This document shows positions 34,862 through 42,658 of a stretch of DNA of 48,959 nucleotides, one piece after another. The position numbers were made by a program, and so were the translations under genes. A model generated the notes under the pieces. It ran no database searches. It had not been told where the DNA came from and saw only the letters and a list, made by a program, of their open reading frames with translations. Position 1 is the stretch's first letter. Every line of letters begins with the position of its first letter. The stretch lies in contig JAKSPY010000003.1 of NCBI GenBank assembly GCA_024404445.1, positions 1 through 48,959 of the forward strand. The letters are read 5' to 3'. This stretch comes from Clostridia bacterium. Lineage in GTDB: Bacteria; Bacillota; Clostridia; Oscillospirales; CAG-272.

Positions 34862-37203
34862 GCAAGACCGATCTGATCATCCGATCGAATATAAAAAAAT
34901 CACACAGACAGCTGATCGCGGTCATTTGCCTGATGATCTTATCGTCGTTACTCATGAATGCGGTATTCATCCTGCAATTCGATTATAATCAGACCTTTGA
35001 CCGTGACCGCGAATTGACAAATTCCATGGATTTCCGACTGTCATACATAAATCTGTCAGGTATGGATCAGTATGCGATATTGTCGGATTATCTTGCCGGC
35101 GATGAGAGAATAGCTGAATATGAGATCGACGAGGTCTGCATGGGCGACGGAGATGCGGAGTTTGCCGATGGATCGGTAAGCTCATTGATCGTGCTTGACA
35201 AATATTCATCGGCCATGGCGAATGGCATTGATCGTTACGAGATAATCGAGGAGGACGAAAGCGTCGCCGACGGCGTTTACGCCGGATATTTATTCAAGGC
35301 GGCAGGTATGAAAACGGGCGATTTGTGCCATGTGTCGATCGGCAAAGATTCATTCGTATTCCGGATAAAAGGCTTTTATAACAGTCCTGTGATCGGAACA
35401 GTGAACTGCGGCGGCATCGCCTATATCGTCAGCGACGGTCTGTACGATGAGCTGACGGCGGATAAGCCCGTATCGTATCTGATAAAGGTGATATGCCGTG
35501 ATAAAAACGAGGTCGTGAACGTATACGTAGACACGGCCGATGCGATCGGGTCAATGAATATGGGCGGATATATTTCACATTCCGCTTTTCCTGATGATAT
35601 CGGTACCTCACGATACTCCAATTCCAATATTTTCCGGATAGTGCTTATGATCGCGGCCGTCACAATGACGATAATCATGCTGGCGATCATCGCGATCGTC
35701 ATATCAAATTACGTGAATGATAACATCAGATCATTCGGCACGATGAAGGCTGTCGGCTATACGTCGCGAATGCTGATAGTGCCGTTATTGATCGAGGTCG
35801 GGGCGATGTGTCTGATATCGGGCATGATCGGTACGGCAGCGTCATACGCCGTTTTCCCCATCATCAACAAGGCGCTGGAGTCGCAGGTGGGCATACCGTA
35901 TGAGATACGCTTTTTGCCTCTGCCGTGTCTGATGAGCGTCGCCATATGCGAGATCACCTCTGTTATCAGCGCGTTTTTATCGGTACGCAGGATCAGAAGC
36001 ATTTCGTCCGTCAATGCGATACGTGACGTACGGGAGGTCTCCGGCAGGGTGATTGACGTGCTGAGGCTGGACAGGTCGGCGATCGGCGTCAATTCCGCGA
36101 TCGGGCTCAACTCCGCGCTGAAATCCGTATCGCGCGGCATGATACTGTTTTTTACTTTCGTCGGCATATCGTTCTTGCTCAGCTTTTCGCTGTTCATTTA
36201 TCAGAATTTCATAGTCGATAATACGGCTGTCGTCAAGGTGATCTGCGGTGAGATACCGAATTATATCGTCAGCGTGGATAAGGCCGACGAAACCGATTTG
36301 ACGGAATTCCTCGATTCCCATCCGATGGTGGAAAACCACTACTTTTTCACGATGGAGGAACAAATCCCCGTCGGGAGTCTGCCCGTCATAGAATTTTACG
36401 GGATCGAAAAGAACGGCTTCGTGACGACACTTGATTATTTGCTGGTAGATGGTGCGTTCCCGCAAAACGATAATGAGATCACACTGAATAAATTATATGC
36501 CGAAACAAACGGCATAAAGCTGAATGATGAGCTGCGATTCGCCAATGAAAACGGTGAATTCGTCTATCGCGTCGTCGGCTTCAATCAGGGAGCGTCGAGA
36601 GGCGGCACCGAGGGCTATATCCTTCGTGCCGGATTGGAAAAGATCAGCACCTCACACGGTGCTTCGTATAACGTGTTCCTGCATAACGTCGGTGATGAGG
36701 AGGAATTCAGATCGGACGTCATGACGAATTGCCCGATACTGTATTTGCAGAACAGCCGCGAGAATGTTTCCAGCATGGTCAATATGTATATGCTGATATT
36801 GATCGTTTTGGCTATCGTTCTGTGCATCGTCAGTGTGCTGGTCGTCGTGTTCGTGTTGTACGTGCTTCTGTCATTGCTGTTGAATAACAAAAGGCGTGAG
36901 CACGGAATTCTGAAGGCGATCGGCTTTACGACGTGGGATGTCGTCATCCAGACCGAAACCGCCATACTGCCATTCTGCGTTTTCGGCTCGGCCGTCGGAC
37001 TGATCTGCTCCAAAAATCTGGTCGGAGAGCTGATCAGCGTGGCACTGAATTCGATCGGTATATACGATTTCGGCGGCCCGCTGAAATTGGTCTATCTGCT
37101 GATACTGTGGATAGTGCAGTCGGTCTTTGCGGCGGGCCTTATCGCACTGCTGTGCCGCCCCGTTTCCAAAATCAGCACACATGAGCTGTTCAACAGGGAA
37201 TAA
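34855..37203 (+). CDS. FtsX-like ABC permease
   Basis: The 782-residue membrane protein has an N-terminal helix (about 20-42), a large outside domain to about 255, three helices (260-385), another single helix near 430, a second outside domain (about 445-640), and three C-terminal helices. This is a doubled FtsX layout of 1+3+1+3 helices. It differs from BceB, which is shorter (about 650 residues, ten helices, one big outside domain). With the overlapping ATPase gene it would form a MacB-superfamily transporter or cell-envelope mechanotransducer, for example for lipoproteins or antimicrobial peptides. Substrate unknown. Confidence 0.8.
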   Translation: MVSKTDLIIRSNIKKSHRQLIAVICLMILSSLLMNAVFILQFDYNQTFDRDRELTNSMDFRLSYINLSGMDQYAILSDYLAGDERIAEYEIDEVCMGDGDAEFADGSVSSLIVLDKYSSAMANGIDRYEIIEEDESVADGVYAGYLFKAAGMKTGDLCHVSIGKDSFVFRIKGFYNSPVIGTVNCGGIAYIVSDGLYDELTADKPVSYLIKVICRDKNEVVNVYVDTADAIGSMNMGGYISHSAFPDDIGTSRYSNSNIFRIVLMIAAVTMTIIMLAIIAIVISNYVNDNIRSFGTMKAVGYTSRMLIVPLLIEVGAMCLISGMIGTAASYAVFPIINKALESQVGIPYEIRFLPLPCLMSVAICEITSVISAFLSVRRIRSISSVNAIRDVREVSGRVIDVLRLDRSAIGVNSAIGLNSALKSVSRGMILFFTFVGISFLLSFSLFIYQNFIVDNTAVVKVICGEIPNYIVSVDKADETDLTEFLDSHPMVENHYFFTMEEQIPVGSLPVIEFYGIEKNGFVTTLDYLLVDGAFPQNDNEITLNKLYAETNGIKLNDELRFANENGEFVYRVVGFNQGASRGGTEGYILRAGLEKISTSHGASYNVFLHNVGDEEEFRSDVMTNCPILYLQNSRENVSSMVNMYMLILIVLAIVLCIVSVLVVVFVLYVLLSLLLNNKRREHGILKAIGFTTWDVVIQTETAILPFCVFGSAVGLICSKNLVGELISVALNSIGIYDFGGPLKLVYLLILWIVQSVFAAGLIALLCRPVSKISTHELFNRE

Positions 37204-37267
37204 TGGATACGCCGAACTGTAAAAATGTGTAATTTGTCGTTTTTTACCGGATAAACGGTCAATTTAC

Positions 37268-37303
37268 TTGATTATTTTTTGTCAATGTGATAGAATATCA
37301 CAT
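37268..37303 (+). promoter_or_regulatory. Promoter with 19-bp palindromic operator before the YwaF-like gene
   Basis: TTGATT (37268-37273), a 17-base spacer and TAGAAT (37291-37296). A perfect dyad ATGTGATA-GAA-TATCACAT (37285-37303) covers the -10 completely, a strong candidate repressor site. No regulator gene adjoins. Confidence 0.65.
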
Positions 37304-37329
37304 CATAACAGCATTTTCGTGGAGGCAGT

Positions 37330-38094
37330 ATGATCATCAGTCCGTTTAACCCCGTATTTTTTGCGCTGATCGGGACGATCGCGGCAATCGTCATCGGATC
37401 ATATTTTATTTTCAGAAAGGCAAGCGAGAAAACAAAGACGATATTCATACTGTCGTTGTGCGCGTTCAATTTTATCCTGTATATAGTATATAAGGTAACG
37501 CTTCCGTTTGACGAGGAGTATGTTGCCATGTCCGATACGGCAAACCCCATATTCGACGCGTTGCCGTTGCACCTGTGCAATATCAATCTGTTTCTGATAC
37601 CGATCGCCGTACTGACAAAGAATAAATATATCGCCGGATTTTCATTTTTCGTCGCACCGTTGGCGGCGATCATGCCGATGATATTCCCGGAGCCGGAGTT
37701 CACCGGTTTTTCGCTGACGCTTATGCGTATGGCGGGGTATTATTATACGCATGCGCTGATAATCATTTGCGGGCTGTGCCTGTGTACTTTGGGATTTTTC
37801 AGGCCGACGTTCAAGGTCGTGCCGGGTACGCTGGTGACGTTTGTCTTGCTCAGCATCGCGATCCACGGCGTGAACACCCTGCTCAGACTGACGGGCATAT
37901 ATCCGGATGCGAATTACTTTTTCACGTATGACGCCGGCGGCGTTTCGGCACTTATGATATTCCGTGAGATCATCGATCTGCCGTATTTGTATGAGCTGCC
38001 TGCCATTCCGATACTCGCGGTTTATATGGTTCTGATATGCAGTATAACCGCCATCGTCGATAAGATCAAAAAAAGCAAGCAAACGTCACGCTGA
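37330..38094 (+). CDS. YwaF/TIGR02206-family integral membrane protein
   Basis: The 254-residue protein has about seven hydrophobic helices. The family-type segment LPLHLCNINLFLIPIAVL lies near residue 85, NTLLRLTG near residue 180, NYFFTYDAGG near 195, and a C-terminus with IVDKIKKSKQ. This matches the YwaF group of uncharacterised Firmicutes membrane proteins; the conserved HLC motif and acidic residues suggest a binding pocket, but function is unknown. It is a single-gene unit with its own operator-bearing promoter, and a bidirectional terminator follows. Confidence 0.75.
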   Translation: MIISPFNPVFFALIGTIAAIVIGSYFIFRKASEKTKTIFILSLCAFNFILYIVYKVTLPFDEEYVAMSDTANPIFDALPLHLCNINLFLIPIAVLTKNKYIAGFSFFVAPLAAIMPMIFPEPEFTGFSLTLMRMAGYYYTHALIIICGLCLCTLGFFRPTFKVVPGTLVTFVLLSIAIHGVNTLLRLTGIYPDANYFFTYDAGGVSALMIFREIIDLPYLYELPAIPILAVYMVLICSITAIVDKIKKSKQTSR

Positions 38095-38120
38095 CGCGAC
38101 GTCAAAAGATCAGAATAAAA

Positions 38121-38157
38121 ATTCCGCCCCTGCGTAAAAGCAGGGGCGGAATCGTTT
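38121..38157. terminator. Bidirectional terminator between the YwaF-like gene and hsp20
   Basis: ATTCCGCCCCTGC (38121-38133), loop GTAAAA, GCAGGGGCGGAAT (38140-38152), a perfect 13-bp stem with CGTTTTAA on one side and AATAAAA on the other. Confidence 0.85.
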
Positions 38158-38588
38158 TAATGGATCTCAAGGCGTCTTGATTTCGGTGCGGTCTCGGCAA
38201 GCTTTGGCATCGTCAGTTTAAGGACACCGTCCTTCAGCTGTGCGGAAATATTATCCTCATTGATGCCGTCAAGGTTGAATCTGCGCTTGTATGAGCCGTA
38301 ATAACGCTCACATCTGACGTAGTTACCGTCATCGTCCTTTTTGTCATCAGACGTTTTTCTTTCGGCGGTGATCGTCAGTGTGCCGTTCTCGATGTCGATG
38401 CCGATATCGTCCTTTGCAAATCCGGGCAGGTCAGCCTCAAGCGTATAGTGGTCGCCTTCGTCCTTTATGTCGGCCTTGAACGCGGTAAAGCCGTCGTCGC
38501 CGAAGAACGCTCTTTCCAGCGCGTCAAAATCTCTGAAAGGGTTGAAAACGAAATTTCCTTTGCGATCATAAGGTGTAAGATTAAACAT
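38157..38588 (-). CDS. Hsp20/alpha-crystallin small heat-shock protein
   Basis: The 143-residue product has a short N-terminal arm (FNPFRDFDALERAFF), an alpha-crystallin domain (HYTLEADLPGFAKDDIGIDI, GTLTITAERK, RRFNLDGINEDNISAQLKDG) with the characteristic VLKLTMPK, and a C-terminal tail that lacks a clear IXI motif (ends KSRRLEIH). It is an ATP-independent holdase for unfolding proteins. A near-CIRCE element lies about 180 bases upstream. Confidence 0.93.
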   Translation of the reverse strand: MFNLTPYDRKGNFVFNPFRDFDALERAFFGDDGFTAFKADIKDEGDHYTLEADLPGFAKDDIGIDIENGTLTITAERKTSDDKKDDDGNYVRCERYYGSYKRRFNLDGINEDNISAQLKDGVLKLTMPKLAETAPKSRRLEIH

Positions 38589-38764
38589 AGTTAATACCTC
38601 CGATTATAATTATTATTGCCGTCAGTCGCGCGACTATACGGAAACGTGTGAAATTGTGTCATTTGGCAGTCACGATGTGTGACTGTTATTTCCTCTTGAC
38701 ATTTCACATTATACGCCCGAATTATTAACTAAAACACCATTTTATATGAACAAACTGTAAACAA

Positions 38765-38791
38765 ATAGCAATCTACGATATAGAGTGCTAA
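38765..38791. promoter_or_regulatory. Imperfect CIRCE (HrcA operator) upstream of hsp20
   Basis: ATAGCAATC-N9-GAGTGCTAA compared with the consensus TTAGCACTC-N9-GAGTGCTAA: the right arm is perfect, the left has seven of nine, and the spacer is exactly nine. On the minus strand a -35-like TTGCTA overlaps its edge, with TATAAA 19 bases on, consistent with HrcA repressing hsp20. A second minus-strand TATAAT (38713-38708) lies closer to the gene with no clear -35. The divergent dehydrogenase promoter is about 50 bases away. Confidence 0.65.
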
Positions 38792-38838
38792 AATTTTCGA
38801 CAAAATCCGCCGATCGCGCAGGAGCGTCTGCCGTCTGT

Positions 38839-38867
38839 TTGACAAACGCGGCGGAATATGATATAAT
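38839..38867 (+). promoter_or_regulatory. Promoter of the short-chain dehydrogenase gene
   Basis: TTGACA (38839-38844), a 17-base spacer and TATAAT (38862-38867), a full consensus. The -10 lies in a short direct repeat (CGGAATATGAT and CGGAATATTAT). Confidence 0.8.
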
Positions 38868-38897
38868 TTCGCCGGAATATTATTTCGGGGGAGCATT

Positions 38898-39674
38898 ATG
38901 AAAAAAATCGCAATCATCACCGGTGCGTCAAGCGGGATCGGCAAAGAATTCGCGTTGACAGTCACCAATCACAGACAATACGACGAAATATGGGCGATCG
39001 CGCGCGATGAAAAGAGGCTTGCCGCATTGGCAGAGCAGATCTCCGTGCCGGTGAAGCCGATATCGCTCGATCTTTCGCACGCGAAATCGTACGATAAGCT
39101 CGCGGAGCTCCTCGATGAGGAAAAGCCCGTTATTTCGACTCTCATCAACTGCGCAGGCTACGGTATATTCGATTCCGTGGCAAATACGTCGTTTGAAAAC
39201 AACGTCGGCATGATCGACCTTAACTGCCGCGCTCTGACAGCTGTGACGCTCAAATGCCTACCGTACACGGAGCAGGGCTCTGAGATAATAAATATTGCGT
39301 CTGTCGCGGCTTTTCAGCCGATACCGTATATCGACATATACGGCGCGACAAAGGCGTACGTACTCAGCTTTTCGCGCGCCCTCAACCGTGAGCTGAAGAG
39401 CCGCGGTGTGCGCATCTTTGCGGTTTGCCCGTTTTGGACAAAGACCGCATTCTTTGAGCGCGCCGTACAAAAGGACAAAAACGTCGTCGTCAAAAAGTAC
39501 GCCGCAATGTATGAACCGTCATATATTGCGTCATACGCGTGGAAAAAAATCGAAAAGACCCGCCGTGACTACTGCATTCCGGGATTTATCGCAAAAATGC
39601 AGGTCCTGCTGGTAAAGATACTGCCTCATTCGGCGATAATGAGCATCTGGCAGTCACAGCAAAAGCTCAAATAA
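38898..39674 (+). CDS. Short-chain dehydrogenase/reductase
   Basis: The 258-residue protein has the classical SDR elements: NAD(P)-binding TGASSGIG at residues 9-16, NCAGYG, a catalytic Ser in NIASVAAFQP, and YGATK (Tyr and Lys of the active site). The C-terminus (AKMQVLLVKILPHSAIMSIW) is hydrophobic and might be membrane-associated, as in the ketoacyl-reductase or DltE-like group. Substrate unknown. It is monocistronic with a strong promoter, and the repeat-rich gap follows. Confidence 0.88.
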   Translation: MKKIAIITGASSGIGKEFALTVTNHRQYDEIWAIARDEKRLAALAEQISVPVKPISLDLSHAKSYDKLAELLDEEKPVISTLINCAGYGIFDSVANTSFENNVGMIDLNCRALTAVTLKCLPYTEQGSEIINIASVAAFQPIPYIDIYGATKAYVLSFSRALNRELKSRGVRIFAVCPFWTKTAFFERAVQKDKNVVVKKYAAMYEPSYIASYAWKKIEKTRRDYCIPGFIAKMQVLLVKILPHSAIMSIWQSQQKLK

Positions 39675-39696
39675 GAATGACAGCGTGGGTGGGACT

Positions 39697-39850
39697 TTGA
39701 TCGCTTGCCCCAAAAAACTGTCATTCCGAGCAAAGCGAGGAATCTGCTCCGGATTTGATCGCATGACCCGTCTGCGATCAAATATTCTATCAGATTCTTC
39801 GGCATAACAATGCCTTAGAATGACAGGGGAAGTTTGATCGTATGCTCCGG
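39697..39850. repeat. Dispersed palindromic repeat, full copy
   Basis: Left module TGTCATTCCGAGC...CGAGGAATCTG (39719-39746) and right module CAGATTCTTCGGC...GCCTTAGAATGACA (39791-39825) are imperfect inverted copies. TTTGATCG and TGCTCCGG segments recur in and around them. It is the best-preserved of three family members (the others are 5054-5125 and 26953-27088). A lone half (GCCTCAGAATGAC) recurs near 39993. Confidence 0.8.
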
Positions 39851-39900
39851 CTGTGATCGGAAGACGCTTTTCAATAATGTTTTCCACTCACATCCGCAGA

Positions 39901-39987
39901 CACATCATTCGGCAAAGCCGAACATCACGCACAAAGTGCACATTGCGTTCCGCATAGGCGGAACACATCGTTCTCCGCCGTGCGGCG
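39901..39987. repeat. Array of four micro-hairpins joined by ACAT linkers
   Basis: TTCGGC-AAA-GCCGAA (39908-39922), GCAC-AAA-GTGC (39929-39939), GTTCCGC-ATAG-GCGGAAC (39947-39964) and CGCCG-TG-CGGCG (39976-39987) follow one another, each preceded by an ACATC or ACATT linker. The arms differ in sequence, so it is the pattern that repeats, not the bases. No gene lies in 39675-40122. Confidence 0.65.
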
Positions 39988-40024
39988 TAAACGCCTCAGA
40001 ATGACAAATTGAACGACAGAAAAC

Positions 40025-40075
40025 AACACACCTGTTGAAAAGAGCGGAAACTCCTTTTAACAGGTGTGTTTTTGT
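40025..40075. terminator. Terminator downstream of the receptor phosphatase gene
   Basis: AACACACCTGTT (40025-40036) pairs with AACAGGTGTGTT (40059-40070), with further AAAAG/CTTTT pairing inside. GTTTTTG follows on the plus strand, and a T-rich flank (GTTGTTTTC) lies on the minus strand. Confidence 0.75.
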
Positions 40076-40122
40076 AGTCAAAGCATCATTCTGTCGGTGC
40101 GCGGAGAACGCGGCGGAATTCT

Positions 40123-42531
40123 TTATGCTTCCGGTCCGTAATATCTGATAGCCAGCAGAGTCATATCGTCAAACTGCGGTGCTTCTCCGACAAAGGCGTC
40201 TGCGTCTGCCTTTATTGCCGTGCACAGACTCTGCATATCGGTGAATGCACACGTGTTCGCGCACTTTAACAGGCGCTCCTCACCGTACAGCTCGCTGTTG
40301 GCATTCGTTGCCTCTGTGACACCGTCGGTGTATAAAACGATGATATCTCCGGGTGCCAGCTGCAACTCCTGCATTCTGTAACGTACGTCATCCATGCCCG
40401 CCAGCACAAATCCCACGCGGCTTCTCAGATACTCAAATTGGCCGTTCGCGTGGCGGATCAGCGGCGGATTATGTCCGGCGTTCGCATAGCGGATAAGTCC
40501 TGTTTTAAGGTCGAAATCTCCCTGCCATGCAGTCACGAACATTCCGGCGTCGTTGCCCTCGCACAGTGCGTGGTTGCCGTTTGTGAATACGGCGTCGATG
40601 GGCATTTCGGTTTCGGTCAGACTCTTAAGCTCGGTTTTCGCCCGCATCATGAACATGGCCGCCGGGATACCCTTGCCGGATACGTCAGCGATAAGGAAGT
40701 GCAACATATCCGATCCGGTCATATAGAAATCGTAGAAGTCGCCGCCGACCTCCTTTGCGGGATCCATCGATGCGTAAATATCGAAATCGCGGCGCTTCGG
40801 GAATGCGGGGAATACGCTCGGCAAAGCCGACGCCTGAATATTCTTTGCGAACTCCAGCTCCTTGTCTATTCTTGCCTCCGCTTCGCTGATATAGCGTTTC
40901 AGCGTATCGACGGTCATATTGATGTCATCAGACAGGGACGCGAATTCGCTGTTTGAGCGGACGTTGACGACCTCATCGAGGTTGCCGTCCGTTATCTTTG
41001 ACAGTGAGTGGTTGATGATCTCTATCTTGCGCACGACGAAATGACGTATCAGCATATAGATAAGGCCGAACATTACCGCGAATACGAGGATCTCCATGAA
41101 GACGTTTACGTACATGGCGATGTTGCGCGTCTGCATTGCTTCCTTTTCGGGCAGTACCGACACGATGCGGTATCCCTCGGCCGAACGGAAGCGCATATAA
41201 CAATCCACACCGTCAAACTGCGCGATGTACGTCGTGTCCTCGTCCGGATACTGCTTACTGCCCAGCGGCACCGTCAGTGTCTTGATTTTTGAGGATTTCG
41301 GTGCCGACAGGATCGCATTGTCCGCGTCGACGATCAGAATGTAACCCGTCTGACCTACGTGGCGGTTGGCGGTCGAGTCAACGACCTGCATTGTGACGTT
41401 CTTTTGGAATTCTTCGGCGTCATATCCGAATTGGACGAATCCGTCGCCGTATTTGATCCCGGCGTATTTTCTGTATATCGACGTGTCATATGAGATCGGA
41501 CCATAGTCCTGCACGTATTCGTTCACATTGCCCAAAAGGCACATGAACTCACGCGACTGCCTGCCGGAATTCATATCATAGCCGATGAAATCCTTAGTCG
41601 TGCTGTCGGTGATTAAACCCTTTGAGTTGACTATGCTTATCTCTGCGATCCCGTATTCTTTTGACAGCTCAGCAAGCGATTTTGAATCGATCTCGCTGAT
41701 CGCGTACCGTGCCAGATTCAACAGGTTTTCATTTGACACGTCGAGTATATCGCCGTCAACGTCATCAATCGCCAGCGACAAAAGCTGATCCATCTGCGAC
41801 ATCGCCAGCTGATTCTGAAGATTGAAAACGAACAGCGACGTTGCCAAAAACGCGCACGCGACCGTCAGCAACAGCCAACGCTGTATCGTCTGCGAGATAC
41901 GGCTCAGTCCGCGCTGTCCCTTGAACAGCTTGGCGCCCTCACCGGACAGAAGCGCGCTTGCGATCGTCGAGAAAAATACCGACAGACCGTTTGACGTGAT
42001 CATGGGTACGGAGCAGGCGGCTACGACGGACATGGCTTTTTCGGGTGTGGCCATATTGGTGATGAACACCATCGTCAGATGAAAGACCTCCATGACGACA
42101 CCGACCGCGAGCGAGATCAGCCAACCGGGTTTTTTGTTTTCAAACAGATATTTGCGGATGACGGCGGCGTAAAAGCCCGCGATTATCGTGGATACACTGC
42201 ACGCCACGCGTGTGAATGATCCGACACCCCATTCGACCGCTATCCAACGCTCGATACCGCCGATAAAGCCTGCGATGATACCGGCGGGACCACCGAATAC
42301 GAGTCCTGCCGTCAGCACCGCGGCATCACGGCAATTGACCTGAGCGCCGTTGACGGGGATACCCCATTCCGTACCGATCACGGCCAGACCGCCGAACGCG
42401 ATACCGAGTAATATCTGCTGACGCATATTACTGAGCTTACCGAATTTTGTCTTTTTTTGCAGTATATATGCTATGGCTGTCAATATGACAGGCAAAAACG
42501 CCGCTATACCGAGTTTTACATACGAATTCAT
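40123..42531 (-). CDS. LytS-type sensor with SpoIIE/PP2C phosphatase output
   Basis: The 802-residue protein has an N-terminal LytS-like five-helix region (about 1-215; CRDAAVLTAGLVFGGPAGII and GGIERW are family-like), another helix near 230 and an outside sensor domain (about 250-460, Cache-like). A helix and a HAMP-type linker (RKIEIINHSLSKITDGNLDE) follow, then a coiled segment (EAEARIDKELEFAKNIQASALP) and a PP2C/SpoIIE phosphatase (about 575-800) with GGDFYDF, DVSGKGIPAAMFMM, NAGHNPPLI, LYTDGVTEA and FDDMTLLA. All metal-binding Asp residues appear present. It should dephosphorylate an anti-anti-sigma-like partner in response to an outside or membrane signal. No such partner is adjacent. 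Confidence 0.88.
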   Translation of the reverse strand: MNSYVKLGIAAFLPVILTAIAYILQKKTKFGKLSNMRQQILLGIAFGGLAVIGTEWGIPVNGAQVNCRDAAVLTAGLVFGGPAGIIAGFIGGIERWIAVEWGVGSFTRVACSVSTIIAGFYAAVIRKYLFENKKPGWLISLAVGVVMEVFHLTMVFITNMATPEKAMSVVAACSVPMITSNGLSVFFSTIASALLSGEGAKLFKGQRGLSRISQTIQRWLLLTVACAFLATSLFVFNLQNQLAMSQMDQLLSLAIDDVDGDILDVSNENLLNLARYAISEIDSKSLAELSKEYGIAEISIVNSKGLITDSTTKDFIGYDMNSGRQSREFMCLLGNVNEYVQDYGPISYDTSIYRKYAGIKYGDGFVQFGYDAEEFQKNVTMQVVDSTANRHVGQTGYILIVDADNAILSAPKSSKIKTLTVPLGSKQYPDEDTTYIAQFDGVDCYMRFRSAEGYRIVSVLPEKEAMQTRNIAMYVNVFMEILVFAVMFGLIYMLIRHFVVRKIEIINHSLSKITDGNLDEVVNVRSNSEFASLSDDINMTVDTLKRYISEAEARIDKELEFAKNIQASALPSVFPAFPKRRDFDIYASMDPAKEVGGDFYDFYMTGSDMLHFLIADVSGKGIPAAMFMMRAKTELKSLTETEMPIDAVFTNGNHALCEGNDAGMFVTAWQGDFDLKTGLIRYANAGHNPPLIRHANGQFEYLRSRVGFVLAGMDDVRYRMQELQLAPGDIIVLYTDGVTEATNANSELYGEERLLKCANTCAFTDMQSLCTAIKADADAFVGEAPQFDDMTLLAIRYYGPEA

Positions 42532-42573
42532 TCTGAACTCTCCCTGAAAAATATCACTCCATTATATGCCGAT

Positions 42574-42602
42574 ATTATAGCAGAACATATCGGAATTTGC
42601 AA
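42574..42602 (-). promoter_or_regulatory. Promoter of the receptor phosphatase gene
   Basis: Minus strand TTGCAA (42602-42597), a 17-base spacer and TATAAT (42579-42574). A perfect 7-base dyad CCGATAT-N11-ATATCGG (42569-42575 and 42587-42593) spans the -10. A second TATAAT-like box lies a little downstream. Confidence 0.7.
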
Positions 42603-42627
42603 GCATTTTTGTGTTTTTGGCAAAGAA

Positions 42628-42651
42628 AGGACCGTCCGTACGGACGGTCCT
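42628..42651 (-). terminator. Terminator of the 42.6-47.7 kb importer operon
   Basis: AGGACCGTCC-GTAC-GGACGGTCCT, a perfect palindrome. On the minus strand TTCTTTG follows closely. Confidence 0.75.
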
Positions 42652-42658
42652 GAGGTTT

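Noticed and set aside
39654-39887. Minus-strand open frame of 77 residues across the repeat
   Set aside because: It translates the palindromic repeat (with a part resembling the 5.1 kb copy) and has no ribosome site; treated as repeat, not gene.
39901-39987. CRISPR array
   Set aside because: Units are self-complementary and unequal in sequence, with no constant direct repeat and no spacers of uniform length; no cas genes are present.
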